A stretch of 39,057 nt of DNA from Burkholderiaceae bacterium (GTDB taxonomy: Bacteria > Pseudomonadota > Gammaproteobacteria > Burkholderiales > Burkholderiaceae_E). Under the pieces are notes generated by a model. The model was not told where the DNA came from. It did not search any database and saw nothing but the letters and a program-made list of their open reading frames with translations. Shown piece by piece: positions 23,462-32,266 of the stretch; the first letter of the stretch is position 1; each line of letters starts with the position of its first letter. The stretch spans positions 1-39,057 of the forward strand of contig JAGXFG010000110.1 of assembly GCA_024637395.1 (NCBI GenBank), written 5' to 3'. Both the position numbers and the translations under genes were made by a program.

Positions 23462-24976
23462 GCCGCCCCCGCAGACAAGCTTGCTCAATCCCTCGCGGCA
23501 TTGAAGACGCTGCAAGACGCTGGAATCGTGGCCATTCGCACATCGAACTTGACCCGAGTCCAGCGCGAACGCCTGCTCAAGAGCGGATTCATCCAGGAGG
23601 TTATGAAGGGCTGGTATGTCCCCGCTCGCCCCGACGGGCCAGCAGGAGAAAGCACAGACTGGTTCGCCTCCTTCTGGGCTTTCTGCAGCGCCTATCTCTC
23701 GGAGCGCTTCGGGGAGCAATGGTGCCTGGCTGCAGAGCACTCGCTCGCTCTACATACCGGCGATTGGACGGTTCCCAAGCAGCTTCTCGTGCGAGCGAAA
23801 AGAGGGGGAAACAAGCCGACGGGTCTCCTTCATGGCACGTCGATCTTTGATGTCCGACTGGACCTACCAGCAGCGGAGGACATCAAGGTGATTGAAGGGC
23901 TGCGAGTGATGAGCCTACCCGTAGCCCTGATCACATGCGCCCCAGGACACTTTGCGGCGCGTCCCGTCGAGACTCGGGCCGCCCTGGCGATGGTCGCAGA
24001 TGCTTCGGATGTCCTCAGCCACTTACTGGCCGGTGGCCACAGCAGCGTTGCCGGGAGGCTGGCGGGCGCGTTCCGAAACATCGGTCGCAGTCAGATCGCC
24101 GACACGCTGGTCGAAACCATGAGGGCGGCGGGCTATACGGTCAACGAAACCGATCCTTTCGACAACCAACCGTCGATCGCCATCGGCCGAAGGGAAACCT
24201 CTCCCGCCGTCAACCGCCTGCGCCTTTCATGGGCCGTCATGCGCGAGCACGCGCTGGCACGCTTTCCGGAACCGCCTGGGCTACCTGCCGACAAGCAAGC
24301 CTATTTGCGCCAAATCAAAGATCTCTACGTGACCGACGCCTACCACTCCCTGTCCATCGAGGGCTACCGGGTCAGCGCCGAGTTGATCGAGCGCGTCAGA
24401 TCCGGCGACTGGAATCCCGACGATGGGCGTGATCGTGAACAGCGCGACGCCCTTGCTGCCCGCGGCTACTGGCAGGCCTTCCGCAAAGTCGAAACAAGCG
24501 TTGGGAGGATTCTGGAAGGCGATAACGCAGGCGATGTCGCGCGGTCGGACCACGGTGGCTGGTACCGGGAACTTCTCGCCCCAAGCGTCGTCGCAGGGAT
24601 ACTGCGGCCGACCGACCTGGCCGGATACCGCAGTGGCCCGGTCTATATCCGCCAATCAAGGCACTGCCCGCCCCGCAGTGAGGTGGTCCGGGCGCAAATG
24701 CCCGCGCTATTCGACCTCTTGCGAGATGAGCCTGCTCCAGCCGTCCGCGTCGTTCTCGGGCACTTCTTCTTTGTTAACGTGCACCCCTATCTCGACGGAA
24801 ACGGACGCATCGGCCGATTCCTGATGCACGCAATGCTGACCTCTGGCGGCTACCCGTGGACAGTCATTCCTTTGGCGCAGCGCAGCCGGTACATGGCCGC
24901 CCTGGAAACGGCAAGCGTCGACCAGAACATCTGTCCTTTTGCGGAGTTGCTGGCAGAGCTGGTTGAGCGGGTTTAA
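23459..24976 (+). CDS. AbiEi antitoxin-like domain fused to Fic AMP-transferase
   Basis: A 505-residue protein. Residues about 1-60 resemble the winged helix of AbiEi-type antitoxins, ending in the typical V-M-K-G-W-Y-V-P-A-R (48-57). Residues about 70-245 resemble the AbiEi C-terminal domain (AEHSLALHTG, PKQLLVRAKR). Residues about 275-505 are a Fic domain. The active motif HPYLDGNGRIGR (442-453) is complete, including the catalytic His442. The inhibitory (S/T)xxxE(G/N) motif is present as Ser297-Glu301-Gly302 (SLSIEG), ahead of the Fic core (class II layout). Fic enzymes transfer AMP to protein hydroxyls, and the inhibitory Glu blocks ATP. So one gene carries toxin-like and antitoxin-like parts, and has an operator-like repeat set upstream. 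No separate partner gene is adjacent. No signal peptide; cytoplasmic. Confidence 0.85.
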   Translation: MAAPADKLAQSLAALKTLQDAGIVAIRTSNLTRVQRERLLKSGFIQEVMKGWYVPARPDGPAGESTDWFASFWAFCSAYLSERFGEQWCLAAEHSLALHTGDWTVPKQLLVRAKRGGNKPTGLLHGTSIFDVRLDLPAAEDIKVIEGLRVMSLPVALITCAPGHFAARPVETRAALAMVADASDVLSHLLAGGHSSVAGRLAGAFRNIGRSQIADTLVETMRAAGYTVNETDPFDNQPSIAIGRRETSPAVNRLRLSWAVMREHALARFPEPPGLPADKQAYLRQIKDLYVTDAYHSLSIEGYRVSAELIERVRSGDWNPDDGRDREQRDALAARGYWQAFRKVETSVGRILEGDNAGDVARSDHGGWYRELLAPSVVAGILRPTDLAGYRSGPVYIRQSRHCPPRSEVVRAQMPALFDLLRDEPAPAVRVVLGHFFFVNVHPYLDGNGRIGRFLMHAMLTSGGYPWTVIPLAQRSRYMAALETASVDQNICPFAELLAELVERV

Positions 24977-25030
24977 CCCCGATTGCGATGGGACAAGGGC
25001 CTGCGCTTTCGCACCAGCCCCTGATCTAAT

Positions 25031-25106
<76 letters not shown>

Positions 25107-25222
25107 TCCGCAGGCGATTGTACCCAAGCGCCGGGCGCGGCCGAGATTGCCCCGATCTGGATCCATGGTGGTAAGTGGTCCGTTCGTCACCGGCAACCAC
25201 TGCGGCAGAAGTCGGCAGATCT

Positions 25223-25666
25223 CTACTCCGGCGCGTTCAACTCGGCGATGATTGGGGCGAGTTGCGCCTCGCGCTCGGGTTCGAGGCGGATTGCTTCGGC
25301 AAAGGCGGCGCGCGTCAGGGACTTGTTCCCCTTGTGCAGATAGGCGATTCCCAGGCCGATGAAGGCCTTGGCCTGCTTCGGGTCGAGACCGATGACCCGC
25401 TGATAGTGGGCAATGGCGGCGTCAGAGTGATTCTGGGCGAGGTTGACGCCCGCCAGTTTCATGTGCGCCGCCACCGAGCGCGGCTCGGCTTGCGCGGCTG
25501 CCTCGAACGCCTGGCGCGCCCGGTCGAACTGCCCTTGCTCGAGCCAGTGCGTGCCCTGCGCGATGAGTTCGGTGGCGCTGCCGTCGGCTCGAGCCACATG
25601 GTTCAGGCTGAGCACGCAGAGCAGCAGGACAAGCAGTCGGACGAATGTCATCTTGGGATTAGTCAT
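25223..25666 (-). CDS. secreted TPR-repeat protein
   Basis: A 147-residue protein. An N-terminal signal-type hydrophobic stretch (about 9-27) is followed by tetratricopeptide repeats over about 33-136. These have TPR spacing, for example AAHMKLAGVNLAQNHSDAAIAHYQRVIGL and AKAFIGLGIAYLHKGN. It should be exported to the periplasm and act in protein-protein contacts. The stop lies 116 bp from the tRNA 5' end. It is 62 bp downstream of the octaheme cytochrome gene, so a shared transcript and a role in assembling or docking the cytochrome are possible. Two starts are possible (25666 and 25651); neither has a strong ribosome site. Specific function is unknown. Confidence 0.78.
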   Translation of the reverse strand: MTNPKMTFVRLLVLLLCVLSLNHVARADGSATELIAQGTHWLEQGQFDRARQAFEAAAQAEPRSVAAHMKLAGVNLAQNHSDAAIAHYQRVIGLDPKQAKAFIGLGIAYLHKGNKSLTRAAFAEAIRLEPEREAQLAPIIAELNAPE

Positions 25667-25728
25667 AGGCGCCAGTCGGCAAAAGGGCCAGATCCGCCGG
25701 TGTCGGCAAACCTGACCCTCGTTTCAGC

Positions 25729-27210
25729 TTACTTCAGCGAGCCTTTGCCGTAGCGCTCTTCGTAGCCCTTGCGGACCTTCTCGATGGCTTCCTTGCTCAG
25801 GCCGTTGAAATACCAGTCGTGGCCGTCGATGGGCTTGAAGTATTTCTCGAGCAGCGCGTCGGCGAACTTCTCGTTGCCGTCCTTTCTGCGCACCGCTTCG
25901 CGCATCTGCGGGATCCACTTGAAGTAGGTGTTCTGCGCGACCACGTAGATCCCGTTCCACCAGGTGTAGTCCGGGCCGCTCATGGAGGCGCCGTGGCGAG
26001 CGCGGCGACCTTCGTGGTGCCAGATCTCCCACCAGGTCCACTCGATGGCCTCATCAAACGGCGCGGCGGTGATGTAGCCCGACTTGACCAGCTCGCTCAT
26101 CGCGGCCGCGAGCGGTTTCGCGAACTTGTCGTTGTAGAGATCGACCACATCGTCAAACTGCTTGTAGTGGCCGTCGACCTGGCGACTCGTATGGCAGGCG
26201 GAACAGACGTCCTTCATCTTGTCGCGGCGCTGGTCCCAGGTGAGGATCGATTTCACCTTGGAGCCCTTCATCTCATCGCCAATCTTGGGCAAGGCCTTGC
26301 CGTCGGGCTCGTCGAACTCGTCACCGTTTTCCAGGCGGATCAGGTTGATCTTGCTGGAAATTGGCGGACGCAAGGTCCACGAGATGCGCTCGCCGACATC
26401 ATGCGTGACGGCCTGCTCCCGGGTGGCGCTCATGTGGCAGGTGGCGCAAGTGGGCGCGGCCGTATAGTCCTTGCCGACCACCCAGCGCTTGGACTCGAGG
26501 TTCATTTCCTTCTCGAAGGCCTTGTAGAGGATGCCGTGCTTGGACTCCTCGTAGACCTCCTTCTGGGGGTGGTCGGGGCCGACATGGCACTTGCCGCAAT
26601 TGTCGGGGCCGCGGGCCTGGGCGGCCGAGAAGCGGTGGCGAGCGTGACAGGCCGAGCAGGAGCCACGGCTGCCGTCAGGGTTCAGGCGGCCGATGCCGGT
26701 GTTGGGCCAGGTCAGGGCGGTCGGCTTCCCGTTATCCCCCATTTCCACGTTCGCGCCGTGGCACTGGCGGCAACCGCCATTGACCGCGGCCGGACCGCCG
26801 ATCACTTCGCCCATCAAATTGTCCAGCGAGGCCAGGATCAGTCCGGCCTTGGCATGGTGGGAGCGTTGCTGCTGGGCCACTTCCTTCTCATGGCAGACCG
26901 CGCAGTTCTGGGGCGAAACGATGATCCGAATCCATGCCCGGTTGTGCTTGAAGGCGTCGGGTTCTCCTTCCTTGGCCCGGTGGCAGTCGTAACAGTCGAC
27001 CTTGGCACCAAAATGCGCGCTCTTCTTCCATTCGGCATTGATGCCGGGAGTCAGCTCAGTATGGCAGGCGACGCAGCGCTTGCCGGTGGCCTCGTCGGCG
27101 GCGGATTTCTTGATCAGCGCGGCGTTCGCCACGTTGAGATAGAACGCGGCAAAAACCAGGGTCAGCGCCAGGCTGAACCAGGTCCACAGGGACTTCCTCG
27201 GGTGTTCCAT
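25729..27210 (-). CDS. octaheme cytochrome c of the hydroxylamine oxidoreductase family
   Basis: A 493-residue protein with an N-terminal membrane/signal segment (about 8-30) and eight CxxCH heme motifs (Cys at 46, 73, 103, 147, 185, 205, 255 and 336). This number and spacing, with the C-terminal ARHGASMSGPDYTWWNG (404-420), fit the HAO octaheme family. In nitrifier HAO a Tyr near this section crosslinks heme 4. Tyr415 is a candidate, but the alignment cannot be done by eye. It may oxidise hydroxylamine, or act as a nitrite/hydroxylamine reductase as in the epsilon-type branch. GGGGAG precedes the ATG at 27210. It is divergent from the orphan secretin, and a TPR gene follows downstream. No other nitrification gene is in the window. 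No haoB-like partner is visible. Confidence 0.85.
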   Translation of the reverse strand: MEHPRKSLWTWFSLALTLVFAAFYLNVANAALIKKSAADEATGKRCVACHTELTPGINAEWKKSAHFGAKVDCYDCHRAKEGEPDAFKHNRAWIRIIVSPQNCAVCHEKEVAQQQRSHHAKAGLILASLDNLMGEVIGGPAAVNGGCRQCHGANVEMGDNGKPTALTWPNTGIGRLNPDGSRGSCSACHARHRFSAAQARGPDNCGKCHVGPDHPQKEVYEESKHGILYKAFEKEMNLESKRWVVGKDYTAAPTCATCHMSATREQAVTHDVGERISWTLRPPISSKINLIRLENGDEFDEPDGKALPKIGDEMKGSKVKSILTWDQRRDKMKDVCSACHTSRQVDGHYKQFDDVVDLYNDKFAKPLAAAMSELVKSGYITAAPFDEAIEWTWWEIWHHEGRRARHGASMSGPDYTWWNGIYVVAQNTYFKWIPQMREAVRRKDGNEKFADALLEKYFKPIDGHDWYFNGLSKEAIEKVRKGYEERYGKGSLK

Positions 27211-27394
27211 GACTTCTCCCCATTGAATAAAGGGCATCAAAACTAAGGCAAGCTTAACAAAATGGCGGAAAGAATTCCAGCGTTGTTCCGGCGCCATCTT
27301 TGCCTGCCGGCCCCTGCGTCGATCCGTGCAATCATGCCGTCGATCCGATCGTTGTTTGACGGCGCCCGACGAGAGCCGGTAGCTTGGTGCGGCG

Positions 27395-28780
27395 TTGGCG
27401 GCCGATCCGGCCGTGCCTCCGAGCACGGCGATCGCGTCGACTCCGGCGGTCAAATCGCTGCCGGTTTCCACGCCAAGCCCGGCGATCACCCAAGTGGTGT
27501 CCGCCGCAAAGGCCAGGACGCTGAACATCGCGTTTCGTGATGCCCCGATCGCCGAGATCATGGAAATGCTCTCGCGCGAGGAGCGCGTCAATATCGTGCT
27601 CGGCCCCGGCGTTACCGGCAGCGTTTCGGTCAATCTCTACGGCGTGAGTCTCGAGCAGGCGATTCGCACCATTGCCGCGGCGGCCGGCTACGTGGTCGAG
27701 GAGCGCAGCGGCGAGTTCTACGTGATCGACAAGAAGGATGCGGGGCGCGAGTCAGCGCAGGGCCTCACCCAGATTCGCTCGTTCAAGGTGCAGTATTCCG
27801 ACCCCAAGGTGGTCAGCGAGGTTCTCAGCAAGCATCTGTCGCGCTACGGCAAGATCACCCCGTTGCCCGAGCGCAAGATCATCCTGGTAGAGGACACCCC
27901 AGAGTTCATCACCCGGATCGAGGGCCTGTTGCGTGAGGTCGATGCCGCGCCCAAGCAGGTGCTGATCGAGGCCAAGATCCTCGAGATCACCCTCAATGAT
28001 ACGGAATCATTCGGCATCGACTGGTCGCGGGTGATGAGCAGCGACGGCACGGAGCGGTTTGGCACGGTGGGCCTGGCGGAACGCCCGGCCACGACCGGTT
28101 TCTTCTTCCAGGGCGTGAGCCGCAACATCGAGTTGTTCCTCAGCGCGCTCAGCAGCAAGGGTCGGGTGCGCACTCTGTCGGCGCCCAAGCTGCTGGCGCT
28201 CGAGAACCAGGAAGCGACCGTCAAAATCGGCGACAACATCGGCTACAAGCTGACCACGACGATCAACCAGGTCACCTCCGAGAGCGTCCAGTTCCTCGAG
28301 ACCGGGATCATCCTGCGCGTTACTCCGGCGGTAAACGAACAGGGTCAGGTGCTGCTCAAGATTCACCCCGAGGTCAGCACCGGGACCCTGCTGGCCGGCA
28401 TTCCCTCGAAACGCACCACCGAGGTCACCTCGGAACTGATCGCCAACGACGGTCAGGCGGTGTTCGTCGGCGGCTTGATCAAGCGCTCGCTGGGCAGCAA
28501 TCGCGACGGGGTGCCGATCCTCGGCGATCTGCCGGGCATCGGCCTGCTCTTCTCCCGGGTCGGCGAGTCGGTCACGATGACCGAAACGATCGTGCTGATC
28601 ACGCCTCACGTGATCAAGAACCTCTCGGATCCAATGTTCTCCCCGGACCGCGACAAGGTGAAGGAGATCGAGGAGTTTTCGGGCAAGGCCGACAAGGCGC
28701 TGCAGCAGCGGCTCGAGCGCGGGCCGCAGATGCCCAAGTACCCCGTCGGGCCGGCTGCCGGAGAGTTCAACGGACCCTGA
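27395..28780 (+). CDS. orphan secretin (PilQ/MshL/GspD type), N-terminus lost
   Basis: At least 461 residues. An N0 (STN-like) domain covers about 42-114, starting at LNIAFRDAPIAEIMEML. A ring domain follows with the N1 segment FKVQYSDPKVVSEVL, and then the secretin domain (about 190-435) with LIEAKILEITLNDTESFGIDW, VFVGGLIKR and the closing VPILGDLPGIGLLFS. It would form an outer-membrane channel for a pilus or type II/III-like system. The frame opens after TAG at 27380-27382 with LGAALAADPAV, which looks like the end of a signal peptide. No hydrophobic stretch exists upstream in any of the three frames. The earliest start is the TTG at 27395. It may be truncated or frameshifted. The nearest other secretin is gspD at 36485. 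Confidence 0.75.
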   Translation: MAADPAVPPSTAIASTPAVKSLPVSTPSPAITQVVSAAKARTLNIAFRDAPIAEIMEMLSREERVNIVLGPGVTGSVSVNLYGVSLEQAIRTIAAAAGYVVEERSGEFYVIDKKDAGRESAQGLTQIRSFKVQYSDPKVVSEVLSKHLSRYGKITPLPERKIILVEDTPEFITRIEGLLREVDAAPKQVLIEAKILEITLNDTESFGIDWSRVMSSDGTERFGTVGLAERPATTGFFFQGVSRNIELFLSALSSKGRVRTLSAPKLLALENQEATVKIGDNIGYKLTTTINQVTSESVQFLETGIILRVTPAVNEQGQVLLKIHPEVSTGTLLAGIPSKRTTEVTSELIANDGQAVFVGGLIKRSLGSNRDGVPILGDLPGIGLLFSRVGESVTMTETIVLITPHVIKNLSDPMFSPDRDKVKEIEEFSGKADKALQQRLERGPQMPKYPVGPAAGEFNGP

Positions 28781-28792
28781 GGCCTGGTGGTT

Positions 28793-28812
28793 CCCCGTCG
28801 GCCGTGACGGGG
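28793..28812. terminator. 7-bp hairpin between convergent secretin and folA
   Basis: CCCCGTC, GGCCGT, GACGGGG form a stem-loop 12 bp after the secretin stop and before the convergent folA stop. No T-run follows, so it is only a weak terminator candidate for either side. Confidence 0.45.
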
Positions 28813-28820
28813 GCGACGAT

Positions 28821-29351
28821 CTACGTGCCTATCTGCGCCACCCGGCGCCAGAGCTCGATCGCGTAATGCACTCCGGTGCGCGACACCCGTGGCTCTGACG
28901 TTTCGCGTTGCCATAGCGCGGGATCGATAGCGGGAAAGCGGACATCGCCCTCGGCATCGAGATCGATCGCGGTAATGATTACCCGATCGGCGAATTGCAG
29001 CGCCTCGTGATAGAGCTGCGCGCCGCCGGCGATGAAGATCTCCGAGGGGTCGATCCCGGGGTACTGTTCAAGATTCCGGCCGGCGAGCGCGATCGCACCC
29101 GCCAGGGTATCGCTGCGTTCGCAACCAGCGGCCGACCATTGCCGATTGCGCGAGACGACGATGATCCGCCGCCCCGGCAGGGGGCGGCCGATCGATTCGA
29201 AGGTGCGCCGGCCCATCAGCACCGGGTGCCCCATGGTGGTGCGCTTGAAGTGCTGCAGATCCTCGGGCAGGTGCCAGGGCAGGGTGTTGTCGCGCCCGAT
29301 CACTGCGTTGCGGGCGCGGGCAACGATGACCGTCACCGTGGGCGAAATCAC
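28821..29351 (-). CDS. folA: dihydrofolate reductase
   Basis: A 176-residue DHFR. The sequence [25 protein letters not shown] has the catalytic acid at Asp31 (the E. coli Asp27 position). [23 protein letters not shown] binds NADPH, and [13 protein letters not shown] is the conserved C-terminal block. It reduces dihydrofolate with NADPH to tetrahydrofolate, restoring the folate used by ThyA. The start is GTG at 29351, overlapping the thyA stop by four bases (GTGA), so the genes are coupled. The next gene downstream is the convergent secretin. Confidence 0.95.
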   Translation of the reverse strand: MISPTVTVIVARARNAVIGRDNTLPWHLPEDLQHFKRTTMGHPVLMGRRTFESIGRPLPGRRIIVVSRNRQWSAAGCERSDTLAGAIALAGRNLEQYPGIDPSEIFIAGGAQLYHEALQFADRVIITAIDLDAEGDVRFPAIDPALWQRETSEPRVSRTGVHYAIELWRRVAQIGT

Positions 29352-30142
29352 ACCGCCACCGGCGCCTTGATGTGGGGGTGGGGGTCGTAGCCCTCGAGCA
29401 CGAAATCATCGAACCGGTAGTCGAATATGGTCTCCGGCCGGCGCGGGATCAACAGCGTCGGCAACGGCCGCGGCTCCCGCGCCAGTTGCTCGTCGGCCTG
29501 GGCGAAGTGATTGAGGTAGAGGTGGCAGTCGCCCCCGGTCCAGATGAACTCGCCCGGCTCGAGGTCGCATTGCTGCGCGACCATGTGGGTCAGAAATGCG
29601 TAGGACGCGATGTTGAAGGGGACCCCGAGGAAGATGTCGGCGCTGCGCTGGTAGAGCTGGCAGGACAGCCGGCCAGCGGCGACATAGAACTGGAACAGCA
29701 GGTGGCAGGGCGCGAGCGCCATGCGTGGAATATCGGCCACATTCCATGCCGAGACGATCAGTCGGCGCGAATTGGGGTCGGTGCGGATCCTCTCGATGAG
29801 CTCCGTGATCTGGTCGACATTGTGGCCGTCGGGCGTCGGCCACGAGCGCCACTGGTAGCCGTAAACCGGTCCCAGTTCGCCATCGGCATCGGCCCACTCG
29901 TCCCAGATGCTGACGCCGTTGTCATGGAGGTAGGAAACGTTGGTCGAGCCCTGGAGGAACCACAGCAACTCGTGGATTATCGAGCGCAGGTGAACGCGCT
30001 TGGTGGTCAGCAGCGGGAAGCCGTTGCCCAGGTCAAAGCGCAGTTGGGCGCCAAATATCGAGCGCGTGCCGGTACCGGTACGGTCCTGCTTCTCGGTGCC
30101 GAAGATGCGCGCCTGGCGCATCAGGTCAAGATATTGCCGCAT
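29348..30142 (-). CDS. thyA: thymidylate synthase
   Basis: A 264-residue thymidylate synthase, the length of the E. coli enzyme. The active Cys is residue 146 in [14 protein letters not shown], and the dUMP-binding [10 protein letters not shown] and [14 protein letters not shown] are complete. It methylates dUMP to dTMP with methylenetetrahydrofolate, giving dihydrofolate that the overlapping folA regenerates. The ATG at 30142 follows gspC on the same strand after 68 bp. A thyA-folA pair is common in proteobacteria. Nothing unusual. Confidence 0.97.
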   Translation of the reverse strand: MRQYLDLMRQARIFGTEKQDRTGTGTRSIFGAQLRFDLGNGFPLLTTKRVHLRSIIHELLWFLQGSTNVSYLHDNGVSIWDEWADADGELGPVYGYQWRSWPTPDGHNVDQITELIERIRTDPNSRRLIVSAWNVADIPRMALAPCHLLFQFYVAAGRLSCQLYQRSADIFLGVPFNIASYAFLTHMVAQQCDLEPGEFIWTGGDCHLYLNHFAQADEQLAREPRPLPTLLIPRRPETIFDYRFDDFVLEGYDPHPHIKAPVAV

Positions 30143-30210
30143 GGGTCGATGTTATCAGCGCGCCGGGAAACGATCCTGGCGACGAGGGTTAAGCCGCCGC
30201 GCCGTGACGA

Positions 30211-30945
30211 CTATTCTTCGCCGCCCGAGGTGCTGGAACGGGCGCGCTCGAGGCGACGCCTCAGCACCGAACTGGCAGGCAACACGGAGGAACTGCCAGG
30301 CGACAGGCCGACGCTGCCCGGCGACGCGGTCGGGGCTGGAGTTGGCCGGACCGGAGCGGGCGCGGGCGCCGGCGCCGGCACCGCTACTGCCGGACCCTGC
30401 ACTCCCCCTGCCGGGCCAGCTGCGGGCCTTGGGGCCGCCGAGACCGCGGCAGGCGGGGTGGTGTCTGGCCCGGACGGATCGGCGCCCCGGGTAAGCACCT
30501 CCAGATCGGCGCCTGGCGGTGCCGGCAGGCGCAACTCGACGCCGTTGCGCTCCAGAATCACTTCCTTGGCGCTGACCGAAGTAAGCTTGAGTCCCGGCTC
30601 GATTTCTTCACCGACCCCAACGGGGCGGGTCGCATTGCCGTCGATCAGCAGGATGGCCGATCCGTTGCGGGTGCTGGCAACGATCCCGATTACCGTAATG
30701 TTCGACGGCACGGCATCGCCCATGCTCGGAGCAGCGCCCGCGATCTGACCGAACAGGCGCTGCGCCGGACCCAGATCGCTCGGTGCACCGCGATCGATCA
30801 GTGAATCGGCCGGGGCGATCGCGATGCGCGGGGCCGACATGATCATCGCCCAGTAGGCGATCACGCCGCACAAAACGGCGGCGCTCAGGAAGGACGCCAC
30901 CAGCGAGGCCCAGCGGCTGCGATCAAACACTCTGGTGATTGGCAT
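30211..30945 (-). CDS. gspC: type II secretion protein C, lacking a PDZ domain
   Basis: A 244-residue protein. A single membrane helix lies at about 12-36, followed by a periplasmic HR domain (about 70-150: LFGQIA, ITVIGIVASTRNGSAILLIDG, GLKLTSVSAKEVILERNGVELRLP) that contacts the secretin GspD. The last 90 residues are a proline/alanine-rich tail (PAPAPAPAP) without the PDZ domain of many GspC proteins. It joins the inner-membrane platform to the outer-membrane channel. The start at 30945 is preferred over 30984, which lacks a ribosome site. It is on the opposite strand to gspG-N and divergent from gspG. thyA lies 68 bp downstream. Assignment comes from the HR domain and context. Confidence 0.82.
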   Translation of the reverse strand: MPITRVFDRSRWASLVASFLSAAVLCGVIAYWAMIMSAPRIAIAPADSLIDRGAPSDLGPAQRLFGQIAGAAPSMGDAVPSNITVIGIVASTRNGSAILLIDGNATRPVGVGEEIEPGLKLTSVSAKEVILERNGVELRLPAPPGADLEVLTRGADPSGPDTTPPAAVSAAPRPAAGPAGGVQGPAVAVPAPAPAPAPVRPTPAPTASPGSVGLSPGSSSVLPASSVLRRRLERARSSTSGGEE

Positions 30946-31016
30946 CGTTGGCGCGTTTCTCGGCTCTATGACGACTGCTATCATAGCCCGTTCTGAAGAA
31001 ATTTTTGGGGGAGTCG

Positions 31017-31454
31017 ATGAAGGCGCATGGATCGGCCGTTCAACGGGGCTTCACGTTGATCGAAATTATGGTCGTGATCGTGATCCTGGGAGTGCTGGCC
31101 GCACTCATCGTCCCGCGGATCATGAGCAAGCCCGATGAAGCACGGGCGACCGCCGCGCGGTTCGATATCGCCAACGTCATGCAGGCGCTCGACACCTACC
31201 GGCTCGATAACCTGCGCTACCCGAGCGCCGAACAGGGCCTCGAGGCCCTGGTCTCCAGGCCCTCGGCTGCCCCGGAGCCAGGCAACTGGAAGCAGTACCT
31301 GAAGGCGGCCCCGATGGATCCGTGGGGGCACGCTTACCAATACCTCAATCCGGGACTCAAGGGCGAAATAGATGTCTTCAGCTTCGGTGCTGACGGGCGA
31401 CCGGGCGGTGAGGGGGTCGATGCCGACATCGGATCCTGGCAACTCAATCGCTGA
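31017..31454 (+). CDS. gspG: type II secretion major pseudopilin G
   Basis: A 145-residue pseudopilin. Prepilin peptidase cleaves after Gly11, before FTLIEIMVVIVILGVLAA, with Glu at position +5. The C-terminal part has the GspG block PMDPWGHAYQYLNPG and GADGRPGGEGVDADI, whose acidic residues bind calcium in the family. It is the main subunit of the pseudopilus that pushes cargo through GspD. GGGGGAG precedes the ATG at 31017. It is the first gene of the plus-strand gsp unit and is divergent from gspC. The identification is strong. Confidence 0.95.
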   Translation: MKAHGSAVQRGFTLIEIMVVIVILGVLAALIVPRIMSKPDEARATAARFDIANVMQALDTYRLDNLRYPSAEQGLEALVSRPSAAPEPGNWKQYLKAAPMDPWGHAYQYLNPGLKGEIDVFSFGADGRPGGEGVDADIGSWQLNR

Positions 31455-31459
31455 GCATT

Positions 31460-31906
31460 ATGGCGCGGCGTCCGGCCGGCTTTACCCTGATCGAACTGAT
31501 GGTCGTGCTGGTGATCATCGGGGTGATGCTGGGCGCGGTCGGGCTCTCGATCAGAGGCGCGGATCGCAGCCTGCAATTCGAGGCGGAACGCCTGGCGCAA
31601 TTGCTTTCGCTGGCCCGTGAGGAAGCACAGGTGCGCGGGGCGCCGATTCGGCTCGACGCTGATGAACAACGATTCCGCTTCATGATCCGGCGCGACCGCC
31701 AGTGGCAGCCGATTCTCGATGACCGGGATCTGCGCGAGCGCCCCTGGGAGGGCCCGACCACCTTGCAGGTCGAGCGCCCTGACGGACAGGGGACCATCGA
31801 GTTCGGGCGCGAACAGGTCGACGCACCCTTTGTTCTGCACCTCAGCCGGGGGGGGAACTCAGTGGCGATTGCCGCCAACGGCCTGGGTTCCTTCGTACTC
31901 CAGTGA
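31460..31906 (+). CDS. gspH: type II secretion pseudopilin H
   Basis: A 148-residue minor pseudopilin. Cleavage after Gly7 leaves FTLIELMVVLVIIGVMLG. The remainder has a GspH-like beta-rich domain with the common start RSLQFEAERLAQLLSLAREEAQVRG. It belongs to the pseudopilus. The ATG at 31460 is 5 bp after the gspG stop. Its stop overlaps the GTG start of gspI (GTGA). Confidence 0.9.
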   Translation: MARRPAGFTLIELMVVLVIIGVMLGAVGLSIRGADRSLQFEAERLAQLLSLAREEAQVRGAPIRLDADEQRFRFMIRRDRQWQPILDDRDLRERPWEGPTTLQVERPDGQGTIEFGREQVDAPFVLHLSRGGNSVAIAANGLGSFVLQ

Positions 31907-32259
31907 ACCGGGGCTTCACACTGATCGAGGTGCTGGTCGCGATGACGATCGCTTCCGTGGCGTTGATGGCCGCCATGCGGGCGACCAACTCACTGCAGCA
32001 CAGCGGTGCCGAACTGCGGGCGCGAACCCTCGCCCAATGGAGTGCCGAGAACCGGCTCGCCCAGATCAGGGTCCAGGGCGAATATCCCAACGTTGGGCAA
32101 CGTGATTTCGACTGTGCCCAGGGCCGGGTGGCGCTGCGCTGCCACGAAGCGGTGTTCGCGACCCCTAATGCCGCCTTCCGGCGCGTCGAACTGAGCGTGT
32201 TTGGCGCCGACGAGCACCGTCTGGCCCGCCTGGTCGGTTTTGCGACCTACCTGCCTTGA
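31903..32259 (+). CDS. gspI: type II secretion pseudopilin I
   Basis: A 118-residue minor pseudopilin with a very short leader (MNRG, cleaved before FTLIEVLVAMTIASVALMAA). It forms the tip complex with GspJ and GspK in the family. The start codon is GTG at 31903, overlapping the gspH stop by four bases, which supports coupled translation. The block TLAQWSAENRLAQIR is typical of GspI. Confidence 0.9.
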   Translation: MNRGFTLIEVLVAMTIASVALMAAMRATNSLQHSGAELRARTLAQWSAENRLAQIRVQGEYPNVGQRDFDCAQGRVALRCHEAVFATPNAAFRRVELSVFGADEHRLARLVGFATYLP

Positions 32260-32266
32260 GTCACCC

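Noticed and set aside
25819-27246. 475-residue plus-strand frame
   Set aside because: Antisense to the octaheme cytochrome gene, which carries eight CxxCH motifs.
27211-27260. Possible TATTCA -10 upstream of the octaheme cytochrome gene
   Set aside because: The implied start point would overlap the Shine-Dalgarno sequence.
29372-30748. 458-residue plus-strand frame
   Set aside because: Antisense to thyA and gspC; no family signature.
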